The notes: a model not told the origin generated them from the letters alone. A stretch of 64,000 nucleotides of DNA from Henricia sp. BOLD:AAB3569 (GCA_037783545.1 JBBELK010000522.1:186001-250000); one strand, 5' to 3'. Shown: positions 55,701-59,862, counted from the first letter of the stretch. A program made the numbers and translations.

Positions 55701-58700
55701 ACATGCACTATTAATTCACATAGACTTCAGTCCAACATCATTGAAAATCCCAACGACATCCTTTAGGCAGTATTCACCATGAACAATCATCTTGCAGTAA
55801 TTGGCATCGTTCGCTGACCTCATAACGTTGAGGAACCTTTCTCCAGATACCACCTGTTTTCCTGTCTCCGTTTGATACATCCTGCCAAGTTTCACTGGGT
55901 ACGCGGACAGCAGCATAACCCCCTTAGGCTTGTGCCTATAGAGTCTCGGAGCCCCAGTGTATACTATAATGGAACTAGTGAATTTTTGGACCATGTCATG
56001 AGGAAACCACGAGTTACTATTTAAGAGGTTCCTGGTCCAGATCTGATTTGATGACTCGATCGCTAAAGGGAATGTTGATCCACAGCTCGGTCTAAAAATA
56101 CATTTATCAGTATAGCTCCTTACAGACGGATTACATGATTGGAAAACTTTTTAAAAAAACAGGAACAACAGCATAACATAACTAAGGAATAATGTTGATA
56201 AACTGCCTTGTAGAAATTTCAGCCACATAGATGCAGTAATACTTCAGAAAACTTTAAAAATCCATGCATGGTTTTAGTGTTGAGTGATGGTAAAAAAGTC
56301 GTCTGCAAACATTTTAAAAATAGCACCTTAAGTTGACAATTTTTCCAACAAAGGTACCAATTTACAAAAACAAAAAATGTGGTGTTTGTTACCATTGCTA
56401 TCAACACTTTTAGTGTGGTTTTTCTTGTCAAAAATTGATTTAGCTTGTGACGGGGAGACTGAATGTTAATTAGGGTTTGTTTTGCCCTTACCTGACGTAA
56501 ATGTTAACACTGTATACTCAGTGCTTTTCCGAGATACTATGAAAAACTTCATAGCATGCTCGGGTGGGACTTGAACCCACGACCTTCTGCAAACAGGGCA
56601 GATGTATTAACCACTCGACCATCGAGCTAGCCGGTGTTGAATGGCCGGTTCGAATCAATTCGCAACGGGGATCGCAATTATTCAGAAATTGATTTAGCTT
56701 GCGTCGGGGAGACTCAATGTTAATTGGGGTTTGTTTTGCCCTTACCCGACAAAATTGTTAACACTCTATACTCAGTGCTTTCCCGAGACACTATGAAAAA
56801 CGTCATAGCATGTTCAAGTGGGTTCGAGTCCCATCTGAGCATGCTATGACGTTTTTTTTTATAGTGTCTCTGGAAAGCACTGAGTATAGAGTGTTAATAA
56901 TTATGTCGGGTAAGGGCAAAACGAACCCTAATTAACATTTTCTAGTCAACATATGAAGTAAAATTTTGGGTCGCTGCAAATGATGCAAAGTTTTTAAACC
57001 TTGATTGTAAAAATACAATCTGAAAGAGAATGAATATTTATAACGGTTGTTTTCGGTCTGGCCTCTAACTTTAGGAATCCAGATGCACTGTCAATGGCAA
57101 GCACCCCGATGTTTAGTCGTACATCGCCGCCTCCATACCGCGCCCCGGCCCAGCAGACCTCCACCCCGGCCCAGCAGACCTCCACCCCCACCACCTAAGG
57201 ATTTCAGGAAACTTGCTTCAGGTGAATGCACAGACCATCAACTGGCTTCAAAAATCCCGTTCTTATTTGGGAAATCGCTTTATTCAATGAAGATTAATTA
57301 ATCATAATTAGTTAATGAAGTGTTCGTTTACATCTCACTTAACGAACATCGGATGAAGAAAGGCAGTTTTACTATTGATTGCTTTCCGTGACGTAGAACA
57401 TCCGGGAATGTTTGGCGGTCATTGATCACGCGTGTACACACGCGCGCCAATAGACGCACATACATGTAGTATGAACACGCGTAAAAAATACTCACCAGCA
57501 TATTTTCATTCAAAGATGCCGCACGCGCGCGCTGTGATACGTTCAAATTATTGAGCATAGACTCCACTTGATCGCGATTTTTAGCCTGAAGAAATACGTT
57601 TTTATCTTTATCGATACAACAGCCATGGGGCAACAACATAAAGCAAGGTTAAGCAACAGAGGCAAGTGCAACCAATGCGTTTTTCTTGCTCTTTTTGCTG
57701 GTTATGAAAAATGACAACCAAAATGGTGGATGGAAGGTGTGACGTCACCGGAAAGCAATCAATAGCCTATATGAATTGATGCCAGTTATAAACTTTTTTT
57801 GCACAAAGACAATCTCGTCAATTTCCCTTTTCTTGAACACAACATCTGGTATGGTGCCTAATCACCATTGAAATGAAACAACTAAACTTGGGATGAGAGA
57901 AAAATTCGAACCCGAGACCTCTGTCTCACCGGGCAGATGTTCTGCCAGCTGAGCTATAAGGCACAGTTGGTATACTCCCTCGGGTTTTCCCTACAGACCA
58001 AATGTTTCTCTCGGCACTGCTACCATGCCCGGTGAATCAGAGGTGTCTTGGGTTCGAATCCAAGGCCCTTACGATTTTTTCTCATATCCCAAGTTTGGCC
58101 TTTTCTTGAAGACATGTTGCATGCCTTATTTCAGTTTCCCCCCATGACCTCCATTTTTTTGAATTTTTGTTGTTTTATGTATTACTAGTGACCCCTTTGA
58201 CAGTCGCGCATCGTTAGAACCTGGAAATGCAAAAGGTAATTAAATTTTCCTGTCTAATTTCTCTATTGATCACGTTCAAATGACGTCACTTCCTACAAAT
58301 TGCCACGTGCATCATGATTTTGAGCGTATTTTTTTGTGACGCGCATCGGTTGCGCCGTATTTCAAACAAATTTCGAGCAACACGCAGGCGTGTTTGGAAC
58401 ATGTTCCAGCGTGTGCGTGCACGTACTTTATGGCGTTTAATATGCAGTAGCTTTTTTTCCTACAAAGATGGCGTCTGTGAACGTGATCAATTCGTCACTG
58501 TCTTTTTCAGTAATTTTTTTTTAGAACTGGACTACTTCCACAATTTCATAATTTTATAACTTTGTATTGCACAAATATTGACGAAAGTTCCGACCAGAGA
58601 GCTTTTGAGACACATCCATGTCTCTTCTTCCAAATTTGGGGCAGTTGGTGACTCACCCCCATCCGGTTCAGTGAATGTTTCAACTTCCTGATGCCAAGAA

Positions 58701-59482
58701 TAAAAAAAATACCTGTGTTTCCTATTATATCAGAACAATATTCAGGGTGGGTAGGTGGGAAATATCTTTTTATTTTGCTCTAAATTTTTTTCAGCCAAAA
58801 TTATTAGGGTGGGATGACTGTCAGTATTTTGTTTAACACTTGCACATTACAACATTGCAAATATACAAGAGTGAGCCACTTTTTCATGCTTTGAAGAGGT
58901 CAAAAATAAAGGCGATGTACCGGTACACAAAATTTATGTTTTAGGTAGGCACAATAAGTTTTTATTTTTGTATTCATTTTTTAGCAAAAAGATATAGGTT
59001 CTGCATGATTTTCTAGGTTGGGGCGGGTATTAAATAGGAAACGACTATTTTTTTTCTTGGCCTGATATAAATGGCCTCCTTCACTCTTCTGTGGAACCAG
59101 TCGTCCTCCAAGATAGGATTCTGACTTGGTCCATTTCAAAAGAGTGTCCAAGGCAGTGTGGGTAAAAAAGTTAGGTACAAAAACATAATTCTTTGCTTCG
59201 TTTTTGGATAAAATGGTGGCAGCCATACTACATGTATGTCATATCTGCATTTTAAATTTTATTAAAAAAAAAATTTTTTAATGATAATGCTGCACTTGCT
59301 TATCCCAATATCTTTTGTTTCCTGTGTATAATTTTCCTTTAAAATAAAAGAATACATGTTTCATTTGATCTTTTTTTTAAAAACTTTATTTGAAACCTCC
59401 AGGTCGACCAGTCCCGTTTCCACCCCCGTTTATGAGTGGTTCATCCTCTAGATGCTCTGCAGCAGGTGGTCCAACATCTTAG
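25757..59482 (+). CDS. SGCE: Alpha/epsilon-sarcoglycan homologue (12 exons placed)
   Basis: Sarcoglycans alpha and epsilon are single-pass membrane glycoproteins of the dystrophin complex that link the cytoskeleton to the extracellular matrix. Ten exons join in phase to a 409-residue protein (human SGCE 437, SGCA 387). In order: signal peptide (about 1-19); an N-terminal extracellular domain containing GKPGLPKWLSYLQ and YVYGTP, matching the family's PDRPGWLRYIQ and VLYGSP; a second domain with EDMIA and VKLVW; NGT at about 213; a membrane segment (about 273-299) ending LMCSCRG, like the family's IMCCRRE; and a cytoplasmic tail with VQLTHHQGI and QLRALSNR. The gene is single here, so it probably predates the SGCA/SGCE split. 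Exons 11-12 provide an alternative end. Intron 4 holds a 7.5 kb transposon. Confidence 0.93.
26824..27327. mobile_element. DNA element with GTTTACACTCG ends, inverted copy
   Basis: Same family as 733-1308, reversed. It begins CACTGTGTTTACACTCGAAC and ends CGAGTGTAAACGGGCC. It lacks the 155 bp duplication. The 109-codon frame across it is not a gene. Confidence 0.72.
27350..27625 (-). repeat. tRNA-derived SINE, family B
   Basis: On the minus strand the head carries GTGGCCGAGTGGTTTGGG (A-box-like). The body has TGTGCCCTTGAGCAAGGCAC and GATCCCAGGGATTACTCTG. The same body is at 42640-42965 (plus) and the same head type at 48541-48690 (minus). The B box has decayed. Confidence 0.72.
27690..27794 (+). 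CDS. SGCE: Sarcoglycan exon 2
   Basis: Acceptor TTTTCATCTAG, donor GTTG|GTAATT. Completes the signal peptide and opens the mature chain with INFQYVFEKENFFGHVL, aligned with the family's LFVHVLEREYFKG. Enters and leaves in phase 1. Confidence 0.88.
28081..28609. mobile_element. Foldback element, TTAGGCCTGCTTCAAACGTC ends
   Basis: TTAGGCCTGCTTCAAACGTC pairs with GACGTTTGAAGCGGGCCTAA. The arms continue through GCGCTTATGCCGTGTCAAATT-like words. Several inner GGCTTCAAACGTCG repeats occur. No transposase. The 62-codon frame at 28211 is unconvincing. A right-end fragment of the CGTTCTCACTAGAGAAATCG family follows at 28621-28655. Confidence 0.82.
28784..28932 (+). CDS. SGCE: Sarcoglycan exon 3
   Basis: Acceptor TTTTGTCCCTAG, donor GAG|GTAATA. 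Carries the most diagnostic family segment, GKPGLPKWLSYLQ followed by AYVYGTPDSNHVGEITLE. Enters in phase 1 and leaves in phase 0. Confidence 0.95.
29163..29365. repeat. Interspersed repeat, inverted relative of 20386-20592
   Basis: Shares AAGTGTCCGTCC, AAAGGCATGTTGTGACACTA and AGTTATCTCTTCATCAGAAC with the complement of 20386-20592. It lies in sarcoglycan intron 3, just upstream of exon 4. Confidence 0.7.
29496..29568 (+). CDS. SGCE: Sarcoglycan exon 4
   Basis: Acceptor GTATTTGACAG, donor CCAG|GTATGA. Encodes IIALNPNTYQSSRVKVPISI, matching the IEITAYNRRTF region of the family. Leaves in phase 1. The 12.1 kb intron that follows contains the transposon. Confidence 0.92.
29729..30062 (+). repeat. 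Tandem array of ATGCAAAT/ATGCTAAT octamers
   Basis: Imperfect units of 20-26 bp centred on GCCCAAAACTATGC(A/T)AAT. I count four ATGCAAAT and four ATGCTAAT words. A 156 bp foldback element splits the array. Later units carry TAGAAGGCGCCC as spacer. ATGCAAAT is the classical POU-factor octamer. Confidence 0.85.
29873..30028. mobile_element. GGGCGTGTTTGTTTC foldback element inside the octamer array
   Basis: GGGCGTGTTTGTTTC pairs with GAAAGAAACTCGCCC. Inner CCGAATCCAGATCC pairs with GGATCTGAATCTGG-like sequence. Flanks TAA (left) and TTA (right) suggest a three-base T(A/T)A target as in PIF/Harbinger MITEs, with one change. Confidence 0.7.
31530..31690 (-). repeat. tRNA-derived SINE, family E head
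   Basis: Minus strand: GCCTCATAGCTCAGCTGGCA (A box) and GAGGTTCGAATCCC (B box). GCCTCAT and ATGAGGC could pair as an acceptor stem. The anticodon and T stems are mismatched, so I do not call a functional tRNA. A relative is at 57880-58080. Confidence 0.6.
31883..32601. mobile_element. Foldback element, CGTTCTCACTAGAGAAATCG family, with a nested insertion
   Basis: Left end GACCCTGTTCTCACTAGAGA, right end TAGGGAGAATGGGGGTC. Inner words TTCGTCGAACGAAG recur as in 60617-60895. It is about 440 bp longer than that member because another foldback element (32166-32405) sits inside. The right end lies about 70 bp from the transposon's left end. Confidence 0.75.
32166..32405. mobile_element. Foldback element, GGGGCCAATTTCATGGCGTT ends
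   Basis: GGGGCCAATTTCATGGCGTT pairs with AACGCCATGAAATTGGCCCC. Inner arms hold GGATTTGTTTGCTTTATTTTG and its near complement. A relative is at 42041-42281. Confidence 0.88.
32668..32670. other. Candidate target-site duplication CCA, left copy
   Basis: CCA directly precedes the left inverted repeat (TAGTCGGG), and CCA directly follows the right one at 40195-40197. An alternative reading is a TA duplication with ends starting GTCGGG. Confidence 0.6.
32671..33094 (+). repeat. Left terminal inverted repeat of the transposon
   Basis: Starts TAGTCGGGTATCTATGGGGG. Contains the subterminal words ATGGCGGCCAATATGGCCGC (32813) and ATGGCGACCAATATGGCTGC (32974). A third, weaker one (ATGGCCGTTATGGCCACC, near 33139) lies just inside the repeat. 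Confidence 0.95.
33095..34424 (+). other. Transposon 5' region upstream of the transposase gene
   Basis: 1.3 kb of AT-rich sequence that becomes C-rich just before the gene (34140-34360). A promoter must lie here or in the inverted repeat, but no TATA box at a clear distance stands out. The 88-codon frame at 34130-34396 is Pro-rich low complexity. Confidence 0.55.
34425..39155 (+). CDS. Transposon-encoded 1,576-residue transposase/nuclease
   Basis: Single intronless frame, start context AAACATGCC, ending with an acidic tail. Visible order: basic N-terminus (PKKRK); a Cys/His cluster HGYHRGCYQRF (about 85-95); a second one, CIFC...CEAKYHPRCRRQY (about 137-205); a central region with FDLGVVMKAMPIIW (about 656), IGTFHTIMNYMNMLG (about 683) and ELIIEANLTTSGC (about 706), a plausible D-H-E transposase core; then a FEN1/XPG-like PIN domain: EDGNAHFH (about 1164), DMYVENSVKSQERLRRG (about 1201), EETDSR (about 1303), VVVHSPDSDIFFILL (about 1328), FTGEDCNCAF (about 1385). 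The acidic residues of these motifs are the metal-binding set of that nuclease fold. Proteins of this type are common, usually unnamed, in marine invertebrate genomes. Role in excision and integration is inferred. Confidence 0.88.
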   Translation: MPKKRKEISPPASRPAAKKQELCIIHIPGIKHGPFTVLSSEPNERLQVLKVLHNVRDRRMAEPASSTHRMLDICQGIPEEVNDKHGYHRGCYQRFTSNLNRLTKHSEEVPSTSGASIIQSRQKRKPSSEQIIFKPDCIFCNKTGRIHLKKVGADTTEATASFERDGWQHVLQVAEQNHHEWLLRRIRGFDLFACEAKYHPRCRRQYIANPKHWRSGNTDASADQSELEAAHNYCFRHVAQYIDETVLHGRKVVTLSSLRLMYIDQLDETRFANANFRSDRLKRKLEKHPILGPKLVFKKIQPQSNTWPFYLVYSSSISVDEAVTQAYQLASRDAIKDVAMLLRGVIQKAFEESEDLPWPPTATALEVTEEIIPATLKRFLSLVISAVPTAASDRTERIIFSIGQDICRAVTNGEWKLPKHILLCMTLRHLYRSRQLVTLLNRLGHCENYLFSVELETAVAVALEQTSSILTPRIVKAPQNVIFHSEWDNFNQLFTGLHGRPAFNTAAGIMLQEADRSEENAAHSNLATIPRTKERTLKLSTPPPLPPFHISNRKGPDMELPNVNQPHENMAAFLQGLIVYLIWAFCRKASSTDKQQVPAFGGFISATGLPPSELTTIEFYPSITEPITQDAVVKELLRQCEKATEEVGQRYTVTTFDLGVVMKAMPIIWKRPAEYKNHIILIGTFHTIMNYMNMLGHKMAGSGYSELIIEANLTTSGCLKGVLNGKAYNKSLWCLKVVSEALERLLIAAYIGQRDESTQSSTNADAVDALIQLCNAEHLAAALQDDAINKYLVDYMAFQERVRKGELGKTAQFWMSFLDHAHRVFMLLYAVKTNNVKLYHKCMGDMADLFFAFGGMNYSRYLTWFDVFLTNIEVSHPGATQLLEKGAISVARSKIPGNRCAVDKTMEETFMKFAKSRCGAGGAGLTGILENYGAYQRWIRTTSERTKYYQATLEMTGMTNDTDSSKSGKHREQLPSDVKRSEAAVQRAMNAIHGFLNPFEVADRDRLYILSSGNPVPTDVEYDVLRAEEAGRFERDNFVNERLVKHGDKEGKDFFDKVKKLKLKTMEKVNKKVKLTTAQGNVIKYQEQGDVAFQILVKSQLLSQPVDIEELMTYSITPVPHCLGTPDGYMAKTNKAASVHYLTSEVPDVELPSSCPGETLFIEDGNAHFHTLKDLPPTFKGICLKLLDQLFRKPDVVFSTDMYVENSVKSQERLRRGSSTKIILEGINTRKPADFKVFLQNDENKKQLCKFMLRIWGCPEAAHRLEGRKVILVVEGVSFQLSSPDGQTVQQKEITELRSNQEETDSRVILYLLYARKHGYKQVVVHSPDSDIFFILLQYAQKMRPLTVLFDTGSGANRRLLNISDIAEDLGPRYCQSLIGIYCFTGEDCNCAFRGKGKKTPLKKLEKKPRYQECFAKLGDSWKVDEELVGELEEFVCFLYGFPRVKEVNTVRALMLKKMVGVDGVIRTSSKVDLSRLPPCKQSLVPHIKRANYRAAQWKRSDVPIQEIPTPTEHGWVKCGDFIEPVWSEGPVLPSRLGDILVELTQEETSDDEDIDIDGDDLNESDCSGLDDYDSD
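39359..39398 (+). other. Possible 3' UTR exon of the transposase transcript
   Basis: A donor-like AAT|GTAAGT follows the stop codon directly (39158). An acceptor-like CTCCTTTTAG precedes 39359, and AAGCAG|GTATGT follows 39398. No in-frame extension is possible past the stop. These may be chance matches. Confidence 0.25.
39470..39545 (+). repeat. tRNA-like SINE head (family D) inside the transposon
   Basis: GTTTAAGTGGTTAAGATGTC (A-box-like) and GGGTTCAAGTCCTACCC (B box), followed by GAGCACGCTATGAG, the same junction as the elements at 56555-56850. Either a nested insertion or an old part of the transposon. Confidence 0.6.
39771..40194 (-). repeat. Right terminal inverted repeat of the transposon
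   Basis: The complement starts TAGTCGGGTATCTATGGGGG and matches the left repeat without gaps for 424 bp. Mismatches seen are near 39778-39800 only. Similarity stops abruptly inside 39771. Confidence 0.95.
40195..40197. other. Candidate target-site duplication CCA, right copy
   Basis: Pairs with 32668-32670. Confidence 0.6.
40688..41140. mobile_element. Foldback element, GTTTACACT and CCGAGCTCGGGATC arms
   Basis: GTTTACACTGGTCCCGAGCT at the left and GAGCTCGGGATCAAGTGTAAAC at the right. The palindrome CCGAGCTCGG recurs four times. End words recall the 733-1308 family but interiors differ. Confidence 0.75.
41257..41638. mobile_element. Probable MITE, AATCAAATATTTGATTATTCG arms
   Basis: GGCTGTGCCTACGAATCAAA and TACACAGGCCTAG mark the ends. 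Inner CGAATATTTGATCG and GATTATTCG words occur on both sides in opposite orientation. The ends match imperfectly, so the boundaries are approximate. Confidence 0.5.
41690..41888 (+). CDS. SGCE: Sarcoglycan exon 5
   Basis: Acceptor TTCTCCCACAG, donor ACGG|GTGAGT. Encodes TPDYIATFFLSNQNIEDMIA and VKLVW, aligned with the YQAEFFIKNMNVEEMLA and VKNVW segments of human SGCE. Enters in phase 1 and leaves in phase 2. It follows the transposon-bearing intron. Confidence 0.93.
42041..42281. mobile_element. Foldback element, GGGGCCAATTTCATAAAGCT ends
   Basis: GGGGCCAATTTCATAAAGCT pairs with AGCTTTATGAAATTGGCCC. Second inner pairs are TTAGCAGAAAAAT with ATTTTTCTGCTAA and TTTGCTTTATAAAAATG with its complement. 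Related to 32166-32405. Confidence 0.88.
42640..42965 (+). repeat. SINE family B, body copy
   Basis: ATGTGTGCCCTTGAGCATGG, CCTTCAGAAGGGATGTAAAG and GATCCCAAAACACTCTTTCA match the complement of 27350-27625. Ends in AATGTAATAAATAATATATT just before exon 6. Confidence 0.72.
42994..43153 (+). CDS. SGCE: Sarcoglycan exon 6
   Basis: Acceptor TTAATCTGCAG, donor AAATTG|GTATAT. Encodes VYVTVGSTIPFSKELLGAF, a CVNGTYMPF segment with a glycosylation site, and EVQWCHLKL, aligned with the family's FYIDWCKISL. Only two cysteines appear where mammalian SGCE has four. Enters in phase 2 and leaves in phase 0. Confidence 0.92.
43754..43904. mobile_element. MITE, 'AGACCGTATC' foldback family
   Basis: TGGTCTATTTTGTATCGATT at the left and TGATACGGTCTATA at the right. 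CTGCCCTACAAGATGGCAGC inside, as in the copies at 4383 and 21744. The left part runs on from AGCTATGGCGGATG words related to 22511-22790. Confidence 0.6.
44022..44221 (+). CDS. SGCE: Sarcoglycan exon 7 (transmembrane)
   Basis: Acceptor CTTCCCCTTAG, donor CAATC|GTAAGT. A Ser/Pro-rich stalk, then a hydrophobic segment with LLIVIPPLSVALILVVVLG ending LMCSCRG. The membrane segment and its Cys-rich inner edge match the family in position. Enters in phase 0 and leaves in phase 2. Confidence 0.94.
44515..44709. mobile_element. TTAA-type element, inverted copy of 11709-11950
   Basis: GTTTGCAAACGATC, GGATAGTTGCTACC and GCAAATGATACACTGGGCCT match the complement of 11709-11950. It ends at TTAA (44710-44713), which is also the left target site of the next element. 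Confidence 0.72.
44714..45232. mobile_element. TTAA-flanked element, CTCTTTCAGTGCCA ends
   Basis: TTAA at 44710-44713 and 45233-45236. Ends CTCTTTCAGTGCCA and TGCCACTGAAAGAG. 519 bp with no transposase. TTAA targets are typical of piggyBac- or Kolobok-mobilised MITEs. Confidence 0.85.
45396..45419 (+). CDS. SGCE: Sarcoglycan exon 8 (microexon)
   Basis: 24 bp exon: acceptor TTATCTATCAG, donor ATGA|GTAAGT. Encodes KNVSRTN just inside the membrane. It is accepted because phases (2 in, 2 out) and the distance from the membrane to the HH motif fit the family. An acceptor-like site 66 bp on (45485) would give a short early-stopping tail and is less likely. Confidence 0.72.
46912..47076. mobile_element. 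Foldback element, AATAGACT ends
   Basis: AATAGACTACTAAAGTGAAA at the left, GACGTCACAGTCTATT at the right. Inner GCCATGG...TGGGTCTA pairs with TAGACCCAATTACCATGGC. Diverged fragments sharing CCATTGCTAAAGC and CACTGGTTTTAG lie at 31457, 34055, 55497-55615 and 62118-62190. Confidence 0.7.
47074..47509. mobile_element. Foldback element, TAGTAGGGGGTGGTGTTA ends
   Basis: Perfect 18 bp inverted ends, TAGTAGGGGGTGGTGTTA and its complement. Inner CCCCCTGTACATAT pairs with ATATGTACAGGGGGG. It abuts the preceding element. Confidence 0.82.
48063..48220. mobile_element. Foldback element, GGTAGCCAC and CCTTTGTAGATAATT arms
   Basis: TTTTATGAAACTGCTTGTGGTAGCC is complemented by GGCTACCATAAGCAATTTCATAAAA with two differences. 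Inner CCTTTGTAGATAATT also pairs. The loop contains GAGGCCTCGAAGTAGAGG. Confidence 0.72.
48541..48690 (-). repeat. SINE family B head with intact pol III boxes
   Basis: Minus strand: GTGGCCGAGTGGTTTGGG (A box), then GCGGGTTCGATACCCGG (B box), then TCTGTGCCCTTGAGCAAGGC and TCCGGAAGGG. It is preceded on the minus strand by the 23 bp array (48660-48888), which repeats its first bases. Confidence 0.8.
48660..48888 (-). repeat. Ten-copy 23 bp array carrying a pol III A-box
   Basis: Unit on the minus strand: GGGGTACCGTGGCCGAGCGG plus TTT. I count ten units, one shortened by 6 bp (around 48810). Each full unit contains TGGCCGAG(C/T)GG, the A-box consensus. Units are of two classes (CGG and TGG) that cluster, as expected from local duplication. 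The long frames in both strands are translations of the repeat and not genes. Confidence 0.9.
49708..49840. mobile_element. TTAA-type MITE, AGGCACAGGCTCGTCAGCAA family
   Basis: TTAA at 49704-49707 and a decayed TTGA at 49841-49844. Arms AATTCGTGCCATGAAATACA and complement. Same family as 17524-17643. Confidence 0.82.
50775..51291. mobile_element. 517 bp TTAA element with 15 bp internal repeats, copy 2
   Basis: TTAA at 50771-50774 and 51292-51295. AGATAGTATACATGATTGGT at the left, ACCAATGATGTATACTGCCT at the right. Central TTCGCCCCAAAACCAC units and their inversions. Very close to 54730-55250. Confidence 0.9.
52522..52689 (+). CDS. SGCE: Sarcoglycan exon 9 (cytoplasmic)
   Basis: Acceptor CCCTCCCTGCAG, donor TACG|GTATGT. 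Encodes VQLTHHQGIRQASRQLRALS, matching the conserved juxtamembrane IQLVHH...STKELRDMS of epsilon-sarcoglycan, then a Ser/Pro-rich tail. Enters and leaves in phase 2, so it can join either exon 10 or exon 11. Confidence 0.93.
52780..53056 (+). repeat. tRNA-derived SINE, family C
   Basis: Head: GGTTGGCGTAGTGGTATTTC (A box) and TGGTTCAAATCCCGTCC (B box). The body contains GGGTTTCCCCTATACAGAAT, and a weak AATTAATAAT tail follows. Oriented with the gene in intron 9. Confidence 0.78.
53057..54725. other. No gene seen (sarcoglycan intron 9)
   Basis: AT-rich sequence. The 105-codon plus-strand frame at 53560-53877 lacks motifs and good splice sites. 54055-54400 is a repeat related to 46715-46905 and, inverted, to 55305-55450. 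Confidence 0.5.
54730..55250. mobile_element. 517-521 bp TTAA element with 15 bp internal repeats, copy 3
   Basis: TTAA at 54726-54729 and 55251-55254. Ends AGATAGTATACATGATTGGT and ACCAATCATGTATACTGCGC. Central TTCGCCCTGAACCA(C/T) units, then the inverted GGGGCGAA units. Confidence 0.9.
55716..56091 (-). CDS. Unidentified gene on the opposite strand: apparent last exon
   Basis: Minus strand: acceptor ATGTATTTTTAG before 56091, then 124 codons open to a stop at 55716-55718. The residues look like a folded protein: even composition, GSTFPLAIESSNQIWTRNLL early, YTGAPRLYRHKPKGVMLLSAY in the middle, then SGERFLNVM, ANYCKMIVHGEYCLKDVV and a short tail. The frame enters in phase 2. I do not recognise the family. 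Upstream exons should lie at higher coordinates; none could be placed. It is nested in intron 9 of the sarcoglycan gene, antisense to it. It could be the end of a real gene or a captured or retroposed fragment. Confidence 0.5.
56550..56850 (-). repeat. SINE family D, one complete head and repeated flanks
   Basis: Minus strand: GATGGTCGAGTGGTTAATAC (A box) and GGGTTCAAGTCCCACCC (B box) at 56555-56640. GGGGAGACT..AATGTTAATT and GTTTTGCCCTTACC segments occur twice, at 56450 and 56705. A partial B-box copy is at 56815-56845 in the opposite orientation. Confidence 0.65.
57075..57198 (+). CDS. SGCE: Sarcoglycan exon 10, coding part with stop
   Basis: Acceptor TCTAACTTTAG. Encodes NPDALSMASTPMFSRTSPPP and a Pro/Thr/Gln-rich end made by two copies of a 21 bp repeat. 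It stops at TAA 57196-57198, giving 409 residues in all. A donor (TTCAG|GTGAAT) follows at 57221, so the exon also splices on. After the repeat another frame reads RPSRPPPPPPKDFRKL, so a one-base indel in the C-rich repeat is possible and would change the end. Confidence 0.75.
57259..57770. mobile_element. Two overlapping foldback elements
   Basis: 57259-57365 is the left half of a CGTTCTCACTAGAGAAATCG family member. Next to it, 57374-57763 has perfect ends ATTGATTGCTTTCC and its complement, with TGACGT near each end. The minus-strand 103-codon frame inside has no motif. Confidence 0.7.
57880..58080 (-). repeat. SINE family E relatives
   Basis: Minus strand: GCCTTATAGCTCAGCTGGCA (A box) and CTCGGGTTCGAATTTTTC (decayed B box), as at 31530-31690. 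A separate GGGTTCGAATCC lies at 58052 on the plus strand. Confidence 0.6.
58189..58235 (+). CDS. SGCE: Sarcoglycan exon 11 (alternative C-terminus)
   Basis: Acceptor ATGTATTACTAG, donor AAAAG|GTAATT. Open in one frame only, DPFDSRASLEPGNAK, which requires phase 2 on entry. Exon 9 supplies phase 2, so exon 9 to exon 11 splicing is in frame. Exon 10 also ends in phase 2 but has a stop. Confidence 0.65.
58236..59402. other. Intron 11, no gene seen
   Basis: T-rich sequence with repeat debris. The 81-codon frames at 58314 (+) and 58981 (-) carry no motif. 58590-59060 has several short GGGTGGG words. Confidence 0.5.
59403..59482 (+). CDS. SGCE: Sarcoglycan exon 12 (alternative terminal exon)
   Basis: Acceptor GAAACCTCCAG. 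Frame continues from exon 11: RPVPFPPPFMSGSSSRCSAA, then a stop at 59480-59482. Skipping exon 10 gives 410 residues, almost the length of the exon 10 form. No clear AATAAA follows closely, so the 3' end is undefined. Confidence 0.62.
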
Positions 59483-59777
59483 GACTGAACCAAATGCCCG
59501 AGGTTACAGGGGTGGCTTTTCACTAGCAGGGTGATGTGCATGTGCAATATATTAAATATCTTATTCCAGTTGTCATGAATGTTGTAGTTAATAGCAACTG
59601 GTAGTGTTTGTAACAGGAAGTCATTAGTATATGAAATCATAACTTAAGTTTAAATTGTTATTTACAAAGACATTTGTCAGAAATGATATATTATAATTCT
59701 TGCCGAACTGAAACTTGACAACTCAAGAAGGAACTAGGGGCAGTAAGTACATGTACTCAATTCAAGACTTGGATTAA

Positions 59778-59862
59778 AGGCACAGGCTCGTCAGCAATGC
59801 GCGCGTGCCAAATTCGTGCCACGAAGTACGCAGCTCCATAGCAAAGGTATGGAGCTGCGTAT
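59778..59862. mobile_element. Truncated MITE, AGGCACAGGCTCGTCAGCAA family
   Basis: TTAA at 59774-59777, a complete left arm, and the inner part of the right arm (CATGGAGCTGCGTATTT-like). The outer right arm is lost. Confidence 0.8.
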
